In this document: in pieces, positions 1 to 6,601 of the stretch
How positions within the stretch are numbered: position 1 is the first letter of the stretch
How the letters are laid out: every line of letters begins with the position of its first letter
From: an uncultured Lachnospiraceae bacterium
Lineage (GTDB): Bacteria > Bacillota_A > Clostridia > Lachnospirales > Lachnospiraceae
Reading direction: 5' to 3'
Assembly (NCBI GenBank): GCA_902780985.1
Contig: CACZHN010000035.1
Location: 1-14,941 of the forward strand
DNA length: 14,941 bases
The notes under the pieces: model-generated
The model's input: only the letters and a program-made list of their open reading frames with translations
Told to the model about the DNA's origin: nothing
Database searches by the model: none
Translations under genes and position numbers: made by a program

Positions 1-1344
1 GCTGTCAGTAGGTGCTTCGGATTTCTTTGATACCTTTCCAAAGTAAGTATTTCCGGTATCATATGACAGGATTGTAACATCATCACCTATTTGAATTTCA
101 TTAAGGCTGAATTCATCAACATTTACTTTAGCGGAATATGCACCTTCGGCACTGACAACTATTGCCGGCTGTCCTCCGGATATAGTTTCTTCGGAAATGT
201 CACACATCCTGATGGTTCCGTTTAATTCGGATACAACTTTTCCTTTTTCAATGAAATTCTGCTGTCTCTTTATTGCCAGATTCTGGTTTGCAATAGAAAG
301 ATTCAGATCTTTAATCTCTTCATTCTTAAGACGTATCGCACGCTTAAGTTCGGTCTCCGTATAAACCGGAGTAGGATTCTCAAGCTGCTCTTCCTGTTCC
401 TTCATGAAAGCTTCATAAGCTTCATCACATTTAGCCTGAGCTGCATCTATTGCCTTATTGGCTTCTTCAAGTTTCTTTGTCGCCTCCAGGAATATCACCT
501 GTGCATCTTCAAACGCAGCTGTCTTTTCCTGATAATCCTTTAACGCTTCTGCACAATCTTTATCTGCTTTTTCAAACAAAGTCTTAAGCTCTGTTTCTTT
601 TTTTATTCTGTCAACTTCCGAAAGCTGTTCTGTAGATTGTTCGGTCGGCGTCTCCGTCGGCTCTTCCGTCTTCTCTTCCGTTTTTAATTCTTCAGGTTCT
701 TCTTCGTCCATTTCCTGTCCGAGAAAATCCCAATAAGCCTTTTTAGCTTTATATCTTTCCAGATTGCAATCCTTATAATTTGTTTCCGCATCCGTCATAG
801 CTTCAGCCTTTTCAAGCGAAACAGCTTCTGCTTCAGCCTCATCTATTCCCGGCTGGATTGCCGCATCCTGTGCTTTTGTCAGAGCATCCATAGCCTCATC
901 ATAAGCCTGTTCAGCCGGAGACTTAGGAATCTCCGCATCATCAGGTATAGGTGTAATGCTCTGAAGCTTAGCCAGCTGATTGTTGGCCAGCTTTACATTT
1001 GTCTGGGTAACAGCAAGCTCAGCCATCATGGTGTTAAGCTTCAGCTGTTCCTGAGTAGTATCATACTCGAGAAGGACATCTCCTACCTTTACGGCATCGC
1101 CCGGTGTTGCATAGATCTCCTTGATGATCTTATCTCTTTCAATATAAACTGTCTGTTCATCACTAAGCACTATATTTCCGCTGAGTGACTGTTCTGTGTC
1201 ATAGTAATTCCCTACCCAATTTACAACCGGATATACATTTACGGGATTAGAATTTTTTTTCTTTGTTCTGTAAATATAAGCTCCAAGAGCTCCGGCTCCC
1301 ACAATGAATGCTATGACAAGAAATGTGATCAATAATTTCTTCAT
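1..1344 (-). CDS. Efflux/ABC exporter periplasmic-adaptor (HlyD/MacA-like) protein, C-terminus off window
   Basis: The frame is open from the ATG at 1344 to the left edge (448 codons, no stop), so this is the N-terminal part of a longer gene. An N-terminal membrane anchor (about residues 4-24) precedes a basic stretch. A first lipoyl-like half follows around residues 70-100 (with GDAVKVGDVLLEYD). A very long alpha-helical coiled-coil region (about 105-345) comes next, and then the second lipoyl half and start of the beta-barrel (GTIRMCDIS...). Residues about 209-240 are a Glu/Thr/Pro-rich insertion inside the hairpin. Such adaptors bridge an ABC permease to the outside; in Gram-positives they sit on the cell surface. 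The start is supported by GGAGGG five bases upstream and by a 4-base ATGA overlap with the ATPase gene, implying translational coupling. The substrate cannot be read from sequence. The family is fairly sure, the subfamily is not. Confidence 0.85.
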   Translation of the reverse strand, partial: MKKLLITFLVIAFIVGAGALGAYIYRTKKKNSNPVNVYPVVNWVGNYYDTEQSLSGNIVLSDEQTVYIERDKIIKEIYATPGDAVKVGDVLLEYDTTQEQLKLNTMMAELAVTQTNVKLANNQLAKLQSITPIPDDAEIPKSPAEQAYDEAMDALTKAQDAAIQPGIDEAEAEAVSLEKAEAMTDAETNYKDCNLERYKAKKAYWDFLGQEMDEEEPEELKTEEKTEEPTETPTEQSTEQLSEVDRIKKETELKTLFEKADKDCAEALKDYQEKTAAFEDAQVIFLEATKKLEEANKAIDAAQAKCDEAYEAFMKEQEEQLENPTPVYTETELKRAIRLKNEEIKDLNLSIANQNLAIKRQQNFIEKGKVVSELNGTIRMCDISEETISGGQPAIVVSAEGAYSAKVNVDEFSLNEIQIGDDVTILSYDTGNTYFGKVSKKSEAPTDS

Positions 1345-2072
1345 ACATTCCCTCCGAAATCCGGTGATGCCTGAAATGCTGCATCAACATCCGCTATATT
1401 ATCAGAATCACTTGTTATCTCACCATCGAAGATGGAAATGATCCTATCTGCATGCTCCGCAATCTCACGGGCATGTGTGATCATTATTACCGTAACCCCT
1501 TCGGAATTAAGTTTCCTGAAAAGTTCCATTACCTGAATACCCGACTTGGAATCAAGCGCACCTGTAGGCTCATCCGCAAGAAGAATCTTTGGACTGTTTA
1601 CCATAGCACGTGCAATAGCTACACGCTGTTTCTGACCACCCGAAAGCTGTGTAGGCTTAAAGTACATACGGTCTTCAAGTCCTACCTTTGTAAGAGCATC
1701 CTTACAGAGGACCTTTCTCTCACGTCTCGGTACTCGGGCATACTGAAGCGGCAGCTCAACATTCTGAAGTGCTGACTGCCTAGGTAAAAGATTGAAGTTC
1801 TGAAATACGAAGCCGATATACTTGTTTCTGATAGCCGAAAGACGCTTATCATTCATCTTGCTGATATCTTCACCGTCAAGCATAAAGGTTCCTTCTGTTG
1901 GCTTATCCAGACATCCCACGATATTCATGAGAGTCGACTTACCGGAGCCGGAAGGCCCCATTATAGCCACGTATTCACCTTCATCTATATTCAGATTTAT
2001 ATTCTTCAGAACAGGAACATCCATTCCGCCCTGAATATAATTTTTATATATTCCTGTTAATTCCAGAAGCAT
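1341..2072 (-). CDS. ABC transporter ATP-binding protein, MacB/LolD type
   Basis: This 243-residue nucleotide-binding subunit powers an exporter. All ABC motifs are intact: Walker A GPSGSGKST at 39-47, Q-loop Q91, signature LSGGQ at 143-147, Walker B ILLADE at 163-168 with catalytic E168, D-loop GALD and H-loop H200. The spacing and the wording around them (IMGPSGSGKSTLMNI, FQNFNLLPR) match the MacB/LolD/FtsE group, which pairs with permeases carrying a large extracytoplasmic domain. No permease lies in the window; it would be expected beyond position 1. The gene is flanked on both sides by adaptor-protein genes: 36 bases separate it from adaptor 1, and its stop overlaps the start of adaptor 2. 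An AAGGAG sits 10 bases before the ATG. The family call is firm. The substrate (antimicrobial peptide, lipid or drug) is not determinable here. Confidence 0.95.
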   Translation of the reverse strand: MLLELTGIYKNYIQGGMDVPVLKNINLNIDEGEYVAIMGPSGSGKSTLMNIVGCLDKPTEGTFMLDGEDISKMNDKRLSAIRNKYIGFVFQNFNLLPRQSALQNVELPLQYARVPRRERKVLCKDALTKVGLEDRMYFKPTQLSGGQKQRVAIARAMVNSPKILLADEPTGALDSKSGIQVMELFRKLNSEGVTVIMITHAREIAEHADRIISIFDGEITSDSDNIADVDAAFQASPDFGGNV

Positions 2073-2108
2073 ATTCGAACGTCTCCTTAAATGTCGGTCT
2101 AATGTCTG

Positions 2109-3536
2109 CTATTGTCCGCTTTCGTTTGGAATTACTGTCTCATCAACATTTTCCGGTGTGTTTTCACTGGTTTCCTCTTCAGTGATTATCAGATCCTGCA
2201 TGAGTTCCTCATCTGTAAGATAATCTGTACTGAATGTATTCTCTTCGGTAAAATCGGAATATGAATCAGAACCGATATTTTCTCCGTTGTCATCCGTTCC
2301 GTTATCCGATCCTTCTTCACCTTCATACTGCTGCATGTACTCTTCGAAGTTTGTGGTTACAGGACAGCCGTCTTCGATCCCCTCATCAGGAAATGCGATA
2401 TAATCCGACGTTGCAAGTCCTTCTTTGATGAGATAAGAATCTGTATTCTCATCATAATCACCCACAACCACGAGAGTCTTCTCAATATGATCGTCTACCT
2501 GCTTCCATACATAGTAGCCCGAATCTTCATTCATAAGATAGTAAGAAGGAAGATATAAGCCGTCCTTCTTCTCTGTCTGGCCGTTATCCAGCTCGATATA
2601 CAGATGCTGTCCCAGCATAAGTCCGTCGGTATTCTCCGGGTTTACATAGAAAGAATACTTGGATGTGCTTTCACCCATACCGGAATCATAATACCCGCCG
2701 TCGCCATCATTCTTCTGAGGCTCCATATCAATTTTTGTAATCACTCCATGCCATATATCATCATTGATCCTTGAATGAATGATTACCGGAGTTCCCTGTG
2801 TTAACGAGTAGATATTCTGCTCTGTAACGGTACCTTTTATCCTGAAATCACCTTCAGCCATTATAGTTATAAACGCATTGCTGGTATCTCCGCTGTTAAA
2901 TGAATACTCAGAACCGGATGCATTTTCATTTATAGCCTTGATCATACCGTCCATAGGTGCGGTTACGGCAGCAGACTGAATAGCCTCCTGCTGTCTCTCA
3001 ATCTCGAGATTCTTAACCGAAAGATTGTATCTTTCCTCGTTAAGGCTGGCATTGTAACTGTTGATCTGGCTTGTAAGCGAAAGTCTCTCATCCTCCGATG
3101 TTGCTGACTTACGCTGATTGCTGAGATCGTTAATGCTGGCCGATATACTGTTAATTCTGTTATTGATACCCTGAAGGTCCAGGTTAAGCTGCTGAAGCTG
3201 AAGTTCCATTTCCTCGGTATCGTATATGAATAGCTCGTCGCCTTCCTTTACACTGTCTCCGACTTTAACAAACAGTTCTTTAACAGTTTTATTGGATTCC
3301 TTGTTTACTCCCTTTGTCTCCTGGGATTCAACAACACCCATGAAACGTGTCTCAAGGCCCAGATATCCGGCACCTGTTATAGACTCTACGGATTCAACAT
3401 AAACAAGTTTTCCGTCCTTCTTGGTCTGTGTACCTTTATCTCTGAACCATATGAAATAAACCGCTGTCGCAGCTGCAGCCAGCAGAATAACAGTTATTAT
3501 CGCTATTACTATTGGTTTGTTACTCTTTTTCTCCAT
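2109..3536 (-). CDS. Efflux adaptor (HlyD/MacA-like membrane fusion protein) with acidic C-terminal tail
   Basis: This 475-residue protein has one N-terminal membrane anchor (about 9-31). A first lipoyl half follows (about 66-106, with KVGDSVKEGDELFIYD), then a coiled-coil hairpin (about 107-187), a second lipoyl half (about 188-215, VTAPMDGMI) and beta-barrel regions. It ends in a strongly acidic, low-complexity tail of about 70 residues (from about 400) rich in Glu, Asp, Ser and Thr. The architecture is that of the adaptor in tripartite ABC efflux pumps, anchored in the membrane with the rest outside. The start codon lies inside the preceding small membrane-protein gene (17-base overlap), with AAGGAAAG eight bases upstream. 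The ATPase gene follows after 36 bases. A second, different adaptor lies on the other side of the ATPase, so the two may work as a pair or with different permeases. The acidic tail is not a usual part of the family. Confidence 0.88.
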   Translation of the reverse strand: MEKKSNKPIVIAIITVILLAAAATAVYFIWFRDKGTQTKKDGKLVYVESVESITGAGYLGLETRFMGVVESQETKGVNKESNKTVKELFVKVGDSVKEGDELFIYDTEEMELQLQQLNLDLQGINNRINSISASINDLSNQRKSATSEDERLSLTSQINSYNASLNEERYNLSVKNLEIERQQEAIQSAAVTAPMDGMIKAINENASGSEYSFNSGDTSNAFITIMAEGDFRIKGTVTEQNIYSLTQGTPVIIHSRINDDIWHGVITKIDMEPQKNDGDGGYYDSGMGESTSKYSFYVNPENTDGLMLGQHLYIELDNGQTEKKDGLYLPSYYLMNEDSGYYVWKQVDDHIEKTLVVVGDYDENTDSYLIKEGLATSDYIAFPDEGIEDGCPVTTNFEEYMQQYEGEEGSDNGTDDNGENIGSDSYSDFTEENTFSTDYLTDEELMQDLIITEEETSENTPENVDETVIPNESGQ

Positions 3537-3768
3537 CTTCAGTACTTTCCTTATCTATTGTGTAATCAATGCTGTCTTCCGTTTTACTGAATACCTTTTT
3601 AAGCCATACCAAAAGATATATTATGAGAGGAACAACGATAGCCGTAAACATCATAGCCATAAGATGCTCACTGCCCGTTACTATGCAGTATATGACTCCT
3701 CCGAAAAGCCCCAGGATAAGGGCTACCGCGAGAAGCGCTATTATCCTGCTGAATAAACTATGTTTCAT
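3520..3768 (-). CDS. Small two-helix membrane protein of unknown function
   Basis: The product is 82 residues when started at the ATG at 3768. It shows two hydrophobic segments (about residues 6-28 and 38-58), a short loop between them, a basic KK after the second helix and a charged Glu/Asp-rich C-terminus. I do not recognise a named family. The upstream in-frame GTG at 3777 is a poorer start, because it would overlap the GGAG that is correctly spaced for the ATG. The gene overlaps rarA upstream by 11 bases and adaptor 1 downstream by 17 bases, so it is embedded in a coupled string of genes; this favours a real gene over a chance frame. It could be an accessory or stabilising subunit of the exporter, but only gene order supports that. 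Confidence 0.65.
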   Translation of the reverse strand: MKHSLFSRIIALLAVALILGLFGGVIYCIVTGSEHLMAMMFTAIVVPLIIYLLVWLKKVFSKTEDSIDYTIDKESTEDGEKE

Positions 3769-5089
3769 CCTCTTCACTCCGTAAATACTTAAACCACTCG
3801 TTTATAAATTTCTCATGGCCGTTGTCCGACGGCTCATAGAACTTTGATCCCAGAACAGCATCCGGAAGATATTGCTGCTTCACGTAATGCTTAGGGAAAT
3901 CATGTGCATATTTATAGCCCGTATGTCCCAATTCCTTCGATCCGCTGTAATGAGCATCTCTTAAATGCATCGGAACTTCCGCGCCTGATATATTCTTAAC
4001 CGCATCGTTTGCGGCGAAGATTGCATTTACCACAGAATTGCTTTTAGGAGCAGTTGCCACATATATTGCCGCATGCGCCAGTATGATCTGGGCTTCCGGC
4101 ATACCTACACGTTCAACCGCAAGGGAACACGCCGTTGCAACCTGTATAGCCTGAGGATCCGCATTTCCTACGTCTTCGCAGGCACATATCATGATCCTTC
4201 TGGCAATGAATGTAACACTCTCACCGCCGTAAAGCATTTTAGCCAGGTAATATACCGCCGCATCCGGATCGGAACCTCTCATGGATTTGATAAATGCGGA
4301 TATAATATCATAATGATTATCTCCGTCTTTATCGTATCTGATAGACCTTCTCTGAACGCACTCCTCGGCTACCTGAAGTGTTATCTCTATCTTACCCGAT
4401 TCTTCGTTTCTGTCGGTGGACAGTATTCCCAGCTCCACAGCATTCAGTGCATCTCTTGCATCTCCTTCGGAAATATCTGCAAGGAACTCCACTGCTTCAT
4501 CGGTAATTTCCGCATTATATACGCCCATTCCCTTATCTCTGTCATAAACGGCTCTTTTGATAAGCGTCATGACATTTTCCTTACTGAGGGGCTTCAGTTC
4601 AAATACCGTAGATCTTGATACAAGAGCGTTATTAACCTCGAAGTAAGGATTCTCGGTGGTTGCACCTATAAGAATGACCGTTCCGTTCTCAACAAAAGGA
4701 AGCAGGTAATCCTGCTGAGCCTTATTGAAACGATGTATCTCATCAATAAAAAGAATGGTCTTCCTGCCGTACATCCCAAGGTTTTCTTTAGCCTTTTCCA
4801 CAACAGCTTCCATATCCTTCTTACCTGATGCGGTCGCATTCAGTTCGCAGAATTCGGATTTTGTGGTTTTTGCAATAACCTGTGCAATCGTCGTCTTGCC
4901 TGTACCCGGAGGACCATAAAAAATGACAGAACCAAGTCTGTCGGCTTTTATAGCTCTGTAAAGAAGTTTATCCTTACCCAGAATATGTTCCTGACCGACA
5001 ACTTCATCAATAGTGTCGGGTCTGAGTCTACTGGCAAGAGGAGCATTTACTTTTTGCTCCTCCTGTCTCATATAATCAAACAAATCCAT
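3758..5089 (-). CDS. rarA: Replication-associated recombination protein A (RarA/MgsA), AAA+ ATPase
   Basis: This 443-residue AAA+ ATPase, related to clamp loaders and WRNIP1, acts at stalled replication forks in the cytoplasm. Visible motifs are Walker A GPPGTGKT (59-66), Walker B ILFIDE (112-117) followed by HRFNKAQQD, sensor 1 IGATTENP (141-148) and a likely arginine finger in the LVSRS segment (R159). The C-terminal half carries the family's tetramerisation/MgsA region (RGSDPDAAVYYLAKML, ACEDVGNADP, AHAAIYVATAPKSN). The length is normal. The start MDLFDYMR is the form I associate with Clostridia, but no good Shine-Dalgarno precedes it; instead a TATAAT ends two bases before the ATG. The stop overlaps the next gene, tying rarA to the downstream efflux genes. 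The identification is very secure; the start is slightly less so. Confidence 0.96.
   Translation of the reverse strand: MDLFDYMRQEEQKVNAPLASRLRPDTIDEVVGQEHILGKDKLLYRAIKADRLGSVIFYGPPGTGKTTIAQVIAKTTKSEFCELNATASGKKDMEAVVEKAKENLGMYGRKTILFIDEIHRFNKAQQDYLLPFVENGTVILIGATTENPYFEVNNALVSRSTVFELKPLSKENVMTLIKRAVYDRDKGMGVYNAEITDEAVEFLADISEGDARDALNAVELGILSTDRNEESGKIEITLQVAEECVQRRSIRYDKDGDNHYDIISAFIKSMRGSDPDAAVYYLAKMLYGGESVTFIARRIMICACEDVGNADPQAIQVATACSLAVERVGMPEAQIILAHAAIYVATAPKSNSVVNAIFAANDAVKNISGAEVPMHLRDAHYSGSKELGHTGYKYAHDFPKHYVKQQYLPDAVLGSKFYEPSDNGHEKFINEWFKYLRSEEDET
3777..3780 (-). promoter_or_regulatory. Ribosome binding site that decides the small membrane protein start
   Basis: GGAG at 3780-3777 lies eight bases before the ATG at 3768. 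The GTG at 3777 overlaps this GGAG, so the ATG is the better start. The site lies inside the end of rarA. Confidence 0.5.
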
Positions 5090-5091
5090 AT

Positions 5092-5121
5092 ATTATACCG
5101 ACGTAAACTTATCGTTTACAA
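5092..5121 (-). promoter_or_regulatory. Candidate promoter with embedded inverted repeat upstream of rarA
   Basis: On the minus strand a consensus TATAAT (5097-5092) follows TTGTAA (5121-5116, 4 of 6 matches to TTGACA) with an 18-base spacer. A perfect 6-base inverted repeat, GTAAAC with a 5-base loop and GTTTAC (5103-5119), overlaps the -35 and spacer, where a repressor could bind. The -10 ends only two bases before the rarA ATG, so a transcript from it would be leaderless or would start inside codon 1-2. The match may therefore be fortuitous. Confidence 0.35.
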
Positions 5122-5126
5122 ATAAT

Positions 5127-5522
5127 CTAGTTATCAAGTAATCCAAGCTTCTTGATTATGTTCTCAAACTTGATAATATCTATAGGTTTGCAGATATAAT
5201 CATCATAATCGTTGCTTGCATATGAAGCATCGAAATCTTCGTCAAGTGCGGAAATCATAACCACCTTACATCTGGATATTCTAGGTATGCCGAGCTTTCT
5301 TTCGGCATCTCTTATAGACTGAAGCGTCTTATATCCGTCGATCTTCGGCATCATGATATCAAGACATACAAGATCGAATTCTTTTCCTTCCGATACAGAC
5401 TTAACAAATTCATCAACTGCAGCAATACCGTCCGTAGCGAGAACCACTTCTCCGAATCTAGAAAGCAGCTTCGATAAAAACTTTCCGCTTGCTATATCAT
5501 CCTCAGCTATTAATACCTTCAT
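5127..5522 (-). CDS. Single-domain response regulator (CheY-like receiver)
   Basis: This 131-residue protein is a bare receiver domain with no output domain. The acidic pocket is D8/D9, the phospho-acceptor is D55 in the motif CLDIMMP, the switch residue is S91 (MISAL) and the conserved lysine is K112 (CKP). All residues needed for phosphorylation are present. It is cytoplasmic and would receive phosphate from an unlinked histidine kinase; none is encoded in this window. The start at 5522 has a strong GGAGGG five bases upstream and overlaps the end of the TetR-like gene by 20 bases, so the two are co-transcribed and probably coupled. No terminator with a T-run follows; rarA begins 37 bases further on. 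The receiver call is firm. Its output partner is unknown, and the TetR-like protein is the obvious candidate by position only. Confidence 0.93.
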   Translation of the reverse strand: MKVLIAEDDIASGKFLSKLLSRFGEVVLATDGIAAVDEFVKSVSEGKEFDLVCLDIMMPKIDGYKTLQSIRDAERKLGIPRISRCKVVMISALDEDFDASYASNDYDDYICKPIDIIKFENIIKKLGLLDN

Positions 5523-6117
5523 CGTTACCCTCCACTTTCAAAAAGTCAATCCATCTGCTAATATACCCCATAACCTGAGCTTTATACTGGCCCTTCCTAT
5601 AGTTAACTCTTCTGTCAAGCTTGAACATCATTGCAATCCCCGATAGTGCATTTGCAAGTTCGCTGCTGGAAAAGCCCTCTGCTATCTCATGATTATCAAT
5701 CGCTCCCTGAAAAAGTTCCTTCAAAAACTGCATTCTGTTCTTAATACCTTCAAGAACTATATCTCTTGTATAAGTATTATGAAGCAGTTCCTCATACTGG
5801 AGAGCCAGCGTAGATAACGTATAGTAGCTCTCGTAATATGAACTGTATGCGTCTACATACATATTGATCTTTTCCAGATAAGTTCCTTCCTTGGAACTGA
5901 TGGTCCTAAATATACCATGATCAAACTTAAAATATGTCTTTACCACATCAACCAGAAGTTCGTTTGTGTCACTGTAATATTTATATATCATAGCTCCGGA
6001 GAGATTAATTCTCATGGAAATGTTATCAAAGCTCAGTGAACCAAGTCCGGCTTCACTGATCAGGTCAATAGCAGAAGAGATTATTCTGTCCTGAACAGAT
6101 ATAAAATCTTCTCTCAA
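5503..6117 (-). CDS. TetR/AcrR-type transcriptional regulator, TTG start
   Basis: This is a 204-residue protein when started at the TTG at 6117. The N-terminal 60 residues fit a TetR-type DNA-binding domain: a helix (RIISSAIDLISEAG), then a helix-turn-helix (about 29-48) ending in MIYKYYSDTNELL, the family's hallmark after the recognition helix. The remaining about 140 residues are helical and have no recognisable specificity, as is normal for the ligand-binding part of this family. A longer frame reaches back to a TTG at 6156, but a perfect AAGGAGG with eight-base spacing points to 6117. A strong sigma-A-type promoter lies just upstream. The receiver-domain gene starts inside its last codons. 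It could repress its own operon or act on the downstream efflux genes, but neither can be shown from sequence. Confidence 0.85.
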   Translation of the reverse strand: MREDFISVQDRIISSAIDLISEAGLGSLSFDNISMRINLSGAMIYKYYSDTNELLVDVVKTYFKFDHGIFRTISSKEGTYLEKINMYVDAYSSYYESYYTLSTLALQYEELLHNTYTRDIVLEGIKNRMQFLKELFQGAIDNHEIAEGFSSSELANALSGIAMMFKLDRRVNYRKGQYKAQVMGYISRWIDFLKVEGNDEGINS

Positions 6118-6125
6118 GAGATGAT

Positions 6126-6132
6126 CCTCCTT
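6126..6132 (-). promoter_or_regulatory. Consensus ribosome binding site setting the TTG start of the TetR-like gene
   Basis: AAGGAGG at 6132-6126 is a full Shine-Dalgarno match, eight bases before the TTG at 6117. The alternative upstream TTG at 6156 has no comparable site, so translation most likely begins at 6117. Confidence 0.8.
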
Positions 6133-6171
6133 CAATAAATTTGCCGCCGCGACCAAATCGCATATAGAAAT

Positions 6172-6200
6172 ATTTTAGTTTTTTTACACCGCTTTGTCAA
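6172..6200 (-). promoter_or_regulatory. Sigma-A-type promoter for the TetR/receiver operon
   Basis: TTGACA (6200-6195) and TAAAAT (6177-6172) are separated by exactly 17 bases. The predicted start of transcription is near 6165, giving a leader of about 48 bases. Downstream of it, ATTTG and CAAAT arms flank a GC-rich core (about 6137-6156), a weak candidate for an autoregulatory operator. Confidence 0.8.
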
Positions 6201-6248
6201 TGCTTTGAGCGACTCATTCTATTAAAGACTATTTAAGTAAAACTTAAG

Positions 6249-6279
6249 AAAAAAGGACTATTCTTTCGAATAGTCCTTT
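6249..6279 (-). terminator. Rho-independent terminator of the cold-shock gene
   Basis: A perfect 12-base stem (6252-6263 paired with 6268-6279) closes a GAAA tetraloop on the minus strand and is followed by six T (6254-6249). It lies 37 bases after the cold-shock stop codon and insulates it from the TetR operon. Confidence 0.92.
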
Positions 6280-6315
6280 GAGTCACCTTTATTAAAATTC
6301 AATTCTCAGATTGGA

Positions 6316-6519
6316 TTATTTAATAACAGTAACATTGGTTGCCTGTGGTCCTTTTGCTCCCTCTGAAACGTCAAACTCAACTTCAGCACCTTCCTCAAGT
6401 GTCTTGAAGCCTTCCATGTTAAGACCTGAGAAATGAACGAAAACATCCTTTCCCTCTTCATCAGTAATGAAGCCATATCCCTTAGCTCCATTAAACCACT
6501 TTACAGTACCCTTTGCCAT
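6316..6519 (-). CDS. csp: Cold-shock protein (CspA family RNA chaperone)
   Basis: The product is 67 residues, the standard length of a single cold-shock domain. It opens [10 protein letters not shown] and carries RNP1 KGYGFI (13-18) and RNP2 VFVHF (26-30), the aromatic surface that binds single-stranded RNA and DNA. The family melts RNA structure and is often abundant in normal growth as well as after cold shock. The start at 6519 is fixed by GGAGGAG seven bases upstream; an in-frame upstream ATG at 6564 would add 15 residues foreign to the family and lies at the predicted transcription start. The gene is monocistronic in appearance, with its own promoter (6571-6599), a hairpin at the 5' end of the leader and a strong terminator. 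Confidence 0.97.
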   Translation of the reverse strand: MAKGTVKWFNGAKGYGFITDEEGKDVFVHFSGLNMEGFKTLEEGAEVEFDVSEGAKGPQATNVTVIK

Positions 6520-6546
6520 ATTGCGACTCCTCCAAATATAAAACTC

Positions 6547-6564
6547 GTGTTCGTCCCAGAACAC
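6547..6564 (-). promoter_or_regulatory. Hairpin at the 5' end of the cold-shock mRNA leader
   Basis: GTGTTC and GAACAC form a perfect 6-base inverted repeat with a 6-base loop. It starts almost exactly at the transcription start predicted from the promoter and ends well before the ribosome binding site. It could protect the mRNA 5' end, act in temperature control, or be a DNA operator. The structure is seen; the role is inferred. Confidence 0.45.
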
Positions 6565-6570
6565 CCTTCT

Positions 6571-6599
6571 AATATACCATAAACGGTTATTAGCGTCAA
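6571..6599 (-). promoter_or_regulatory. Promoter of the cold-shock gene
   Basis: TTGACG (6599-6594) and TATATT (6576-6571) are 17 bases apart. A TGG immediately before the -10 makes it an extended -10 promoter. It begins two bases after the stop codon of the upstream gene, so the whole regulatory region is compressed into the 82-base gap. Confidence 0.8.
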
Positions 6600-6601
6600 T
6601 C

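Noticed and set aside
3777..3777. GTG start for the small membrane protein (85 residues)
   Set aside because: The GTG overlaps the GGAG that is well spaced for the ATG at 3768.
4073..4618. 181-codon open frame on the plus strand
   Set aside because: It is antisense to the conserved rarA coding sequence, has no family resemblance and no ribosome binding site of note; it is a shadow of rarA codon usage.
5103..5119. GTAAAC/GTTTAC repeat as a terminator for the receiver gene
   Set aside because: The stem is only six AT-rich base pairs and no T-run follows on the minus strand.
6306..6491. 61-codon minus-strand frame inside the cold-shock gene
   Set aside because: It is a frame-shifted shadow of a fully conserved cold-shock domain.
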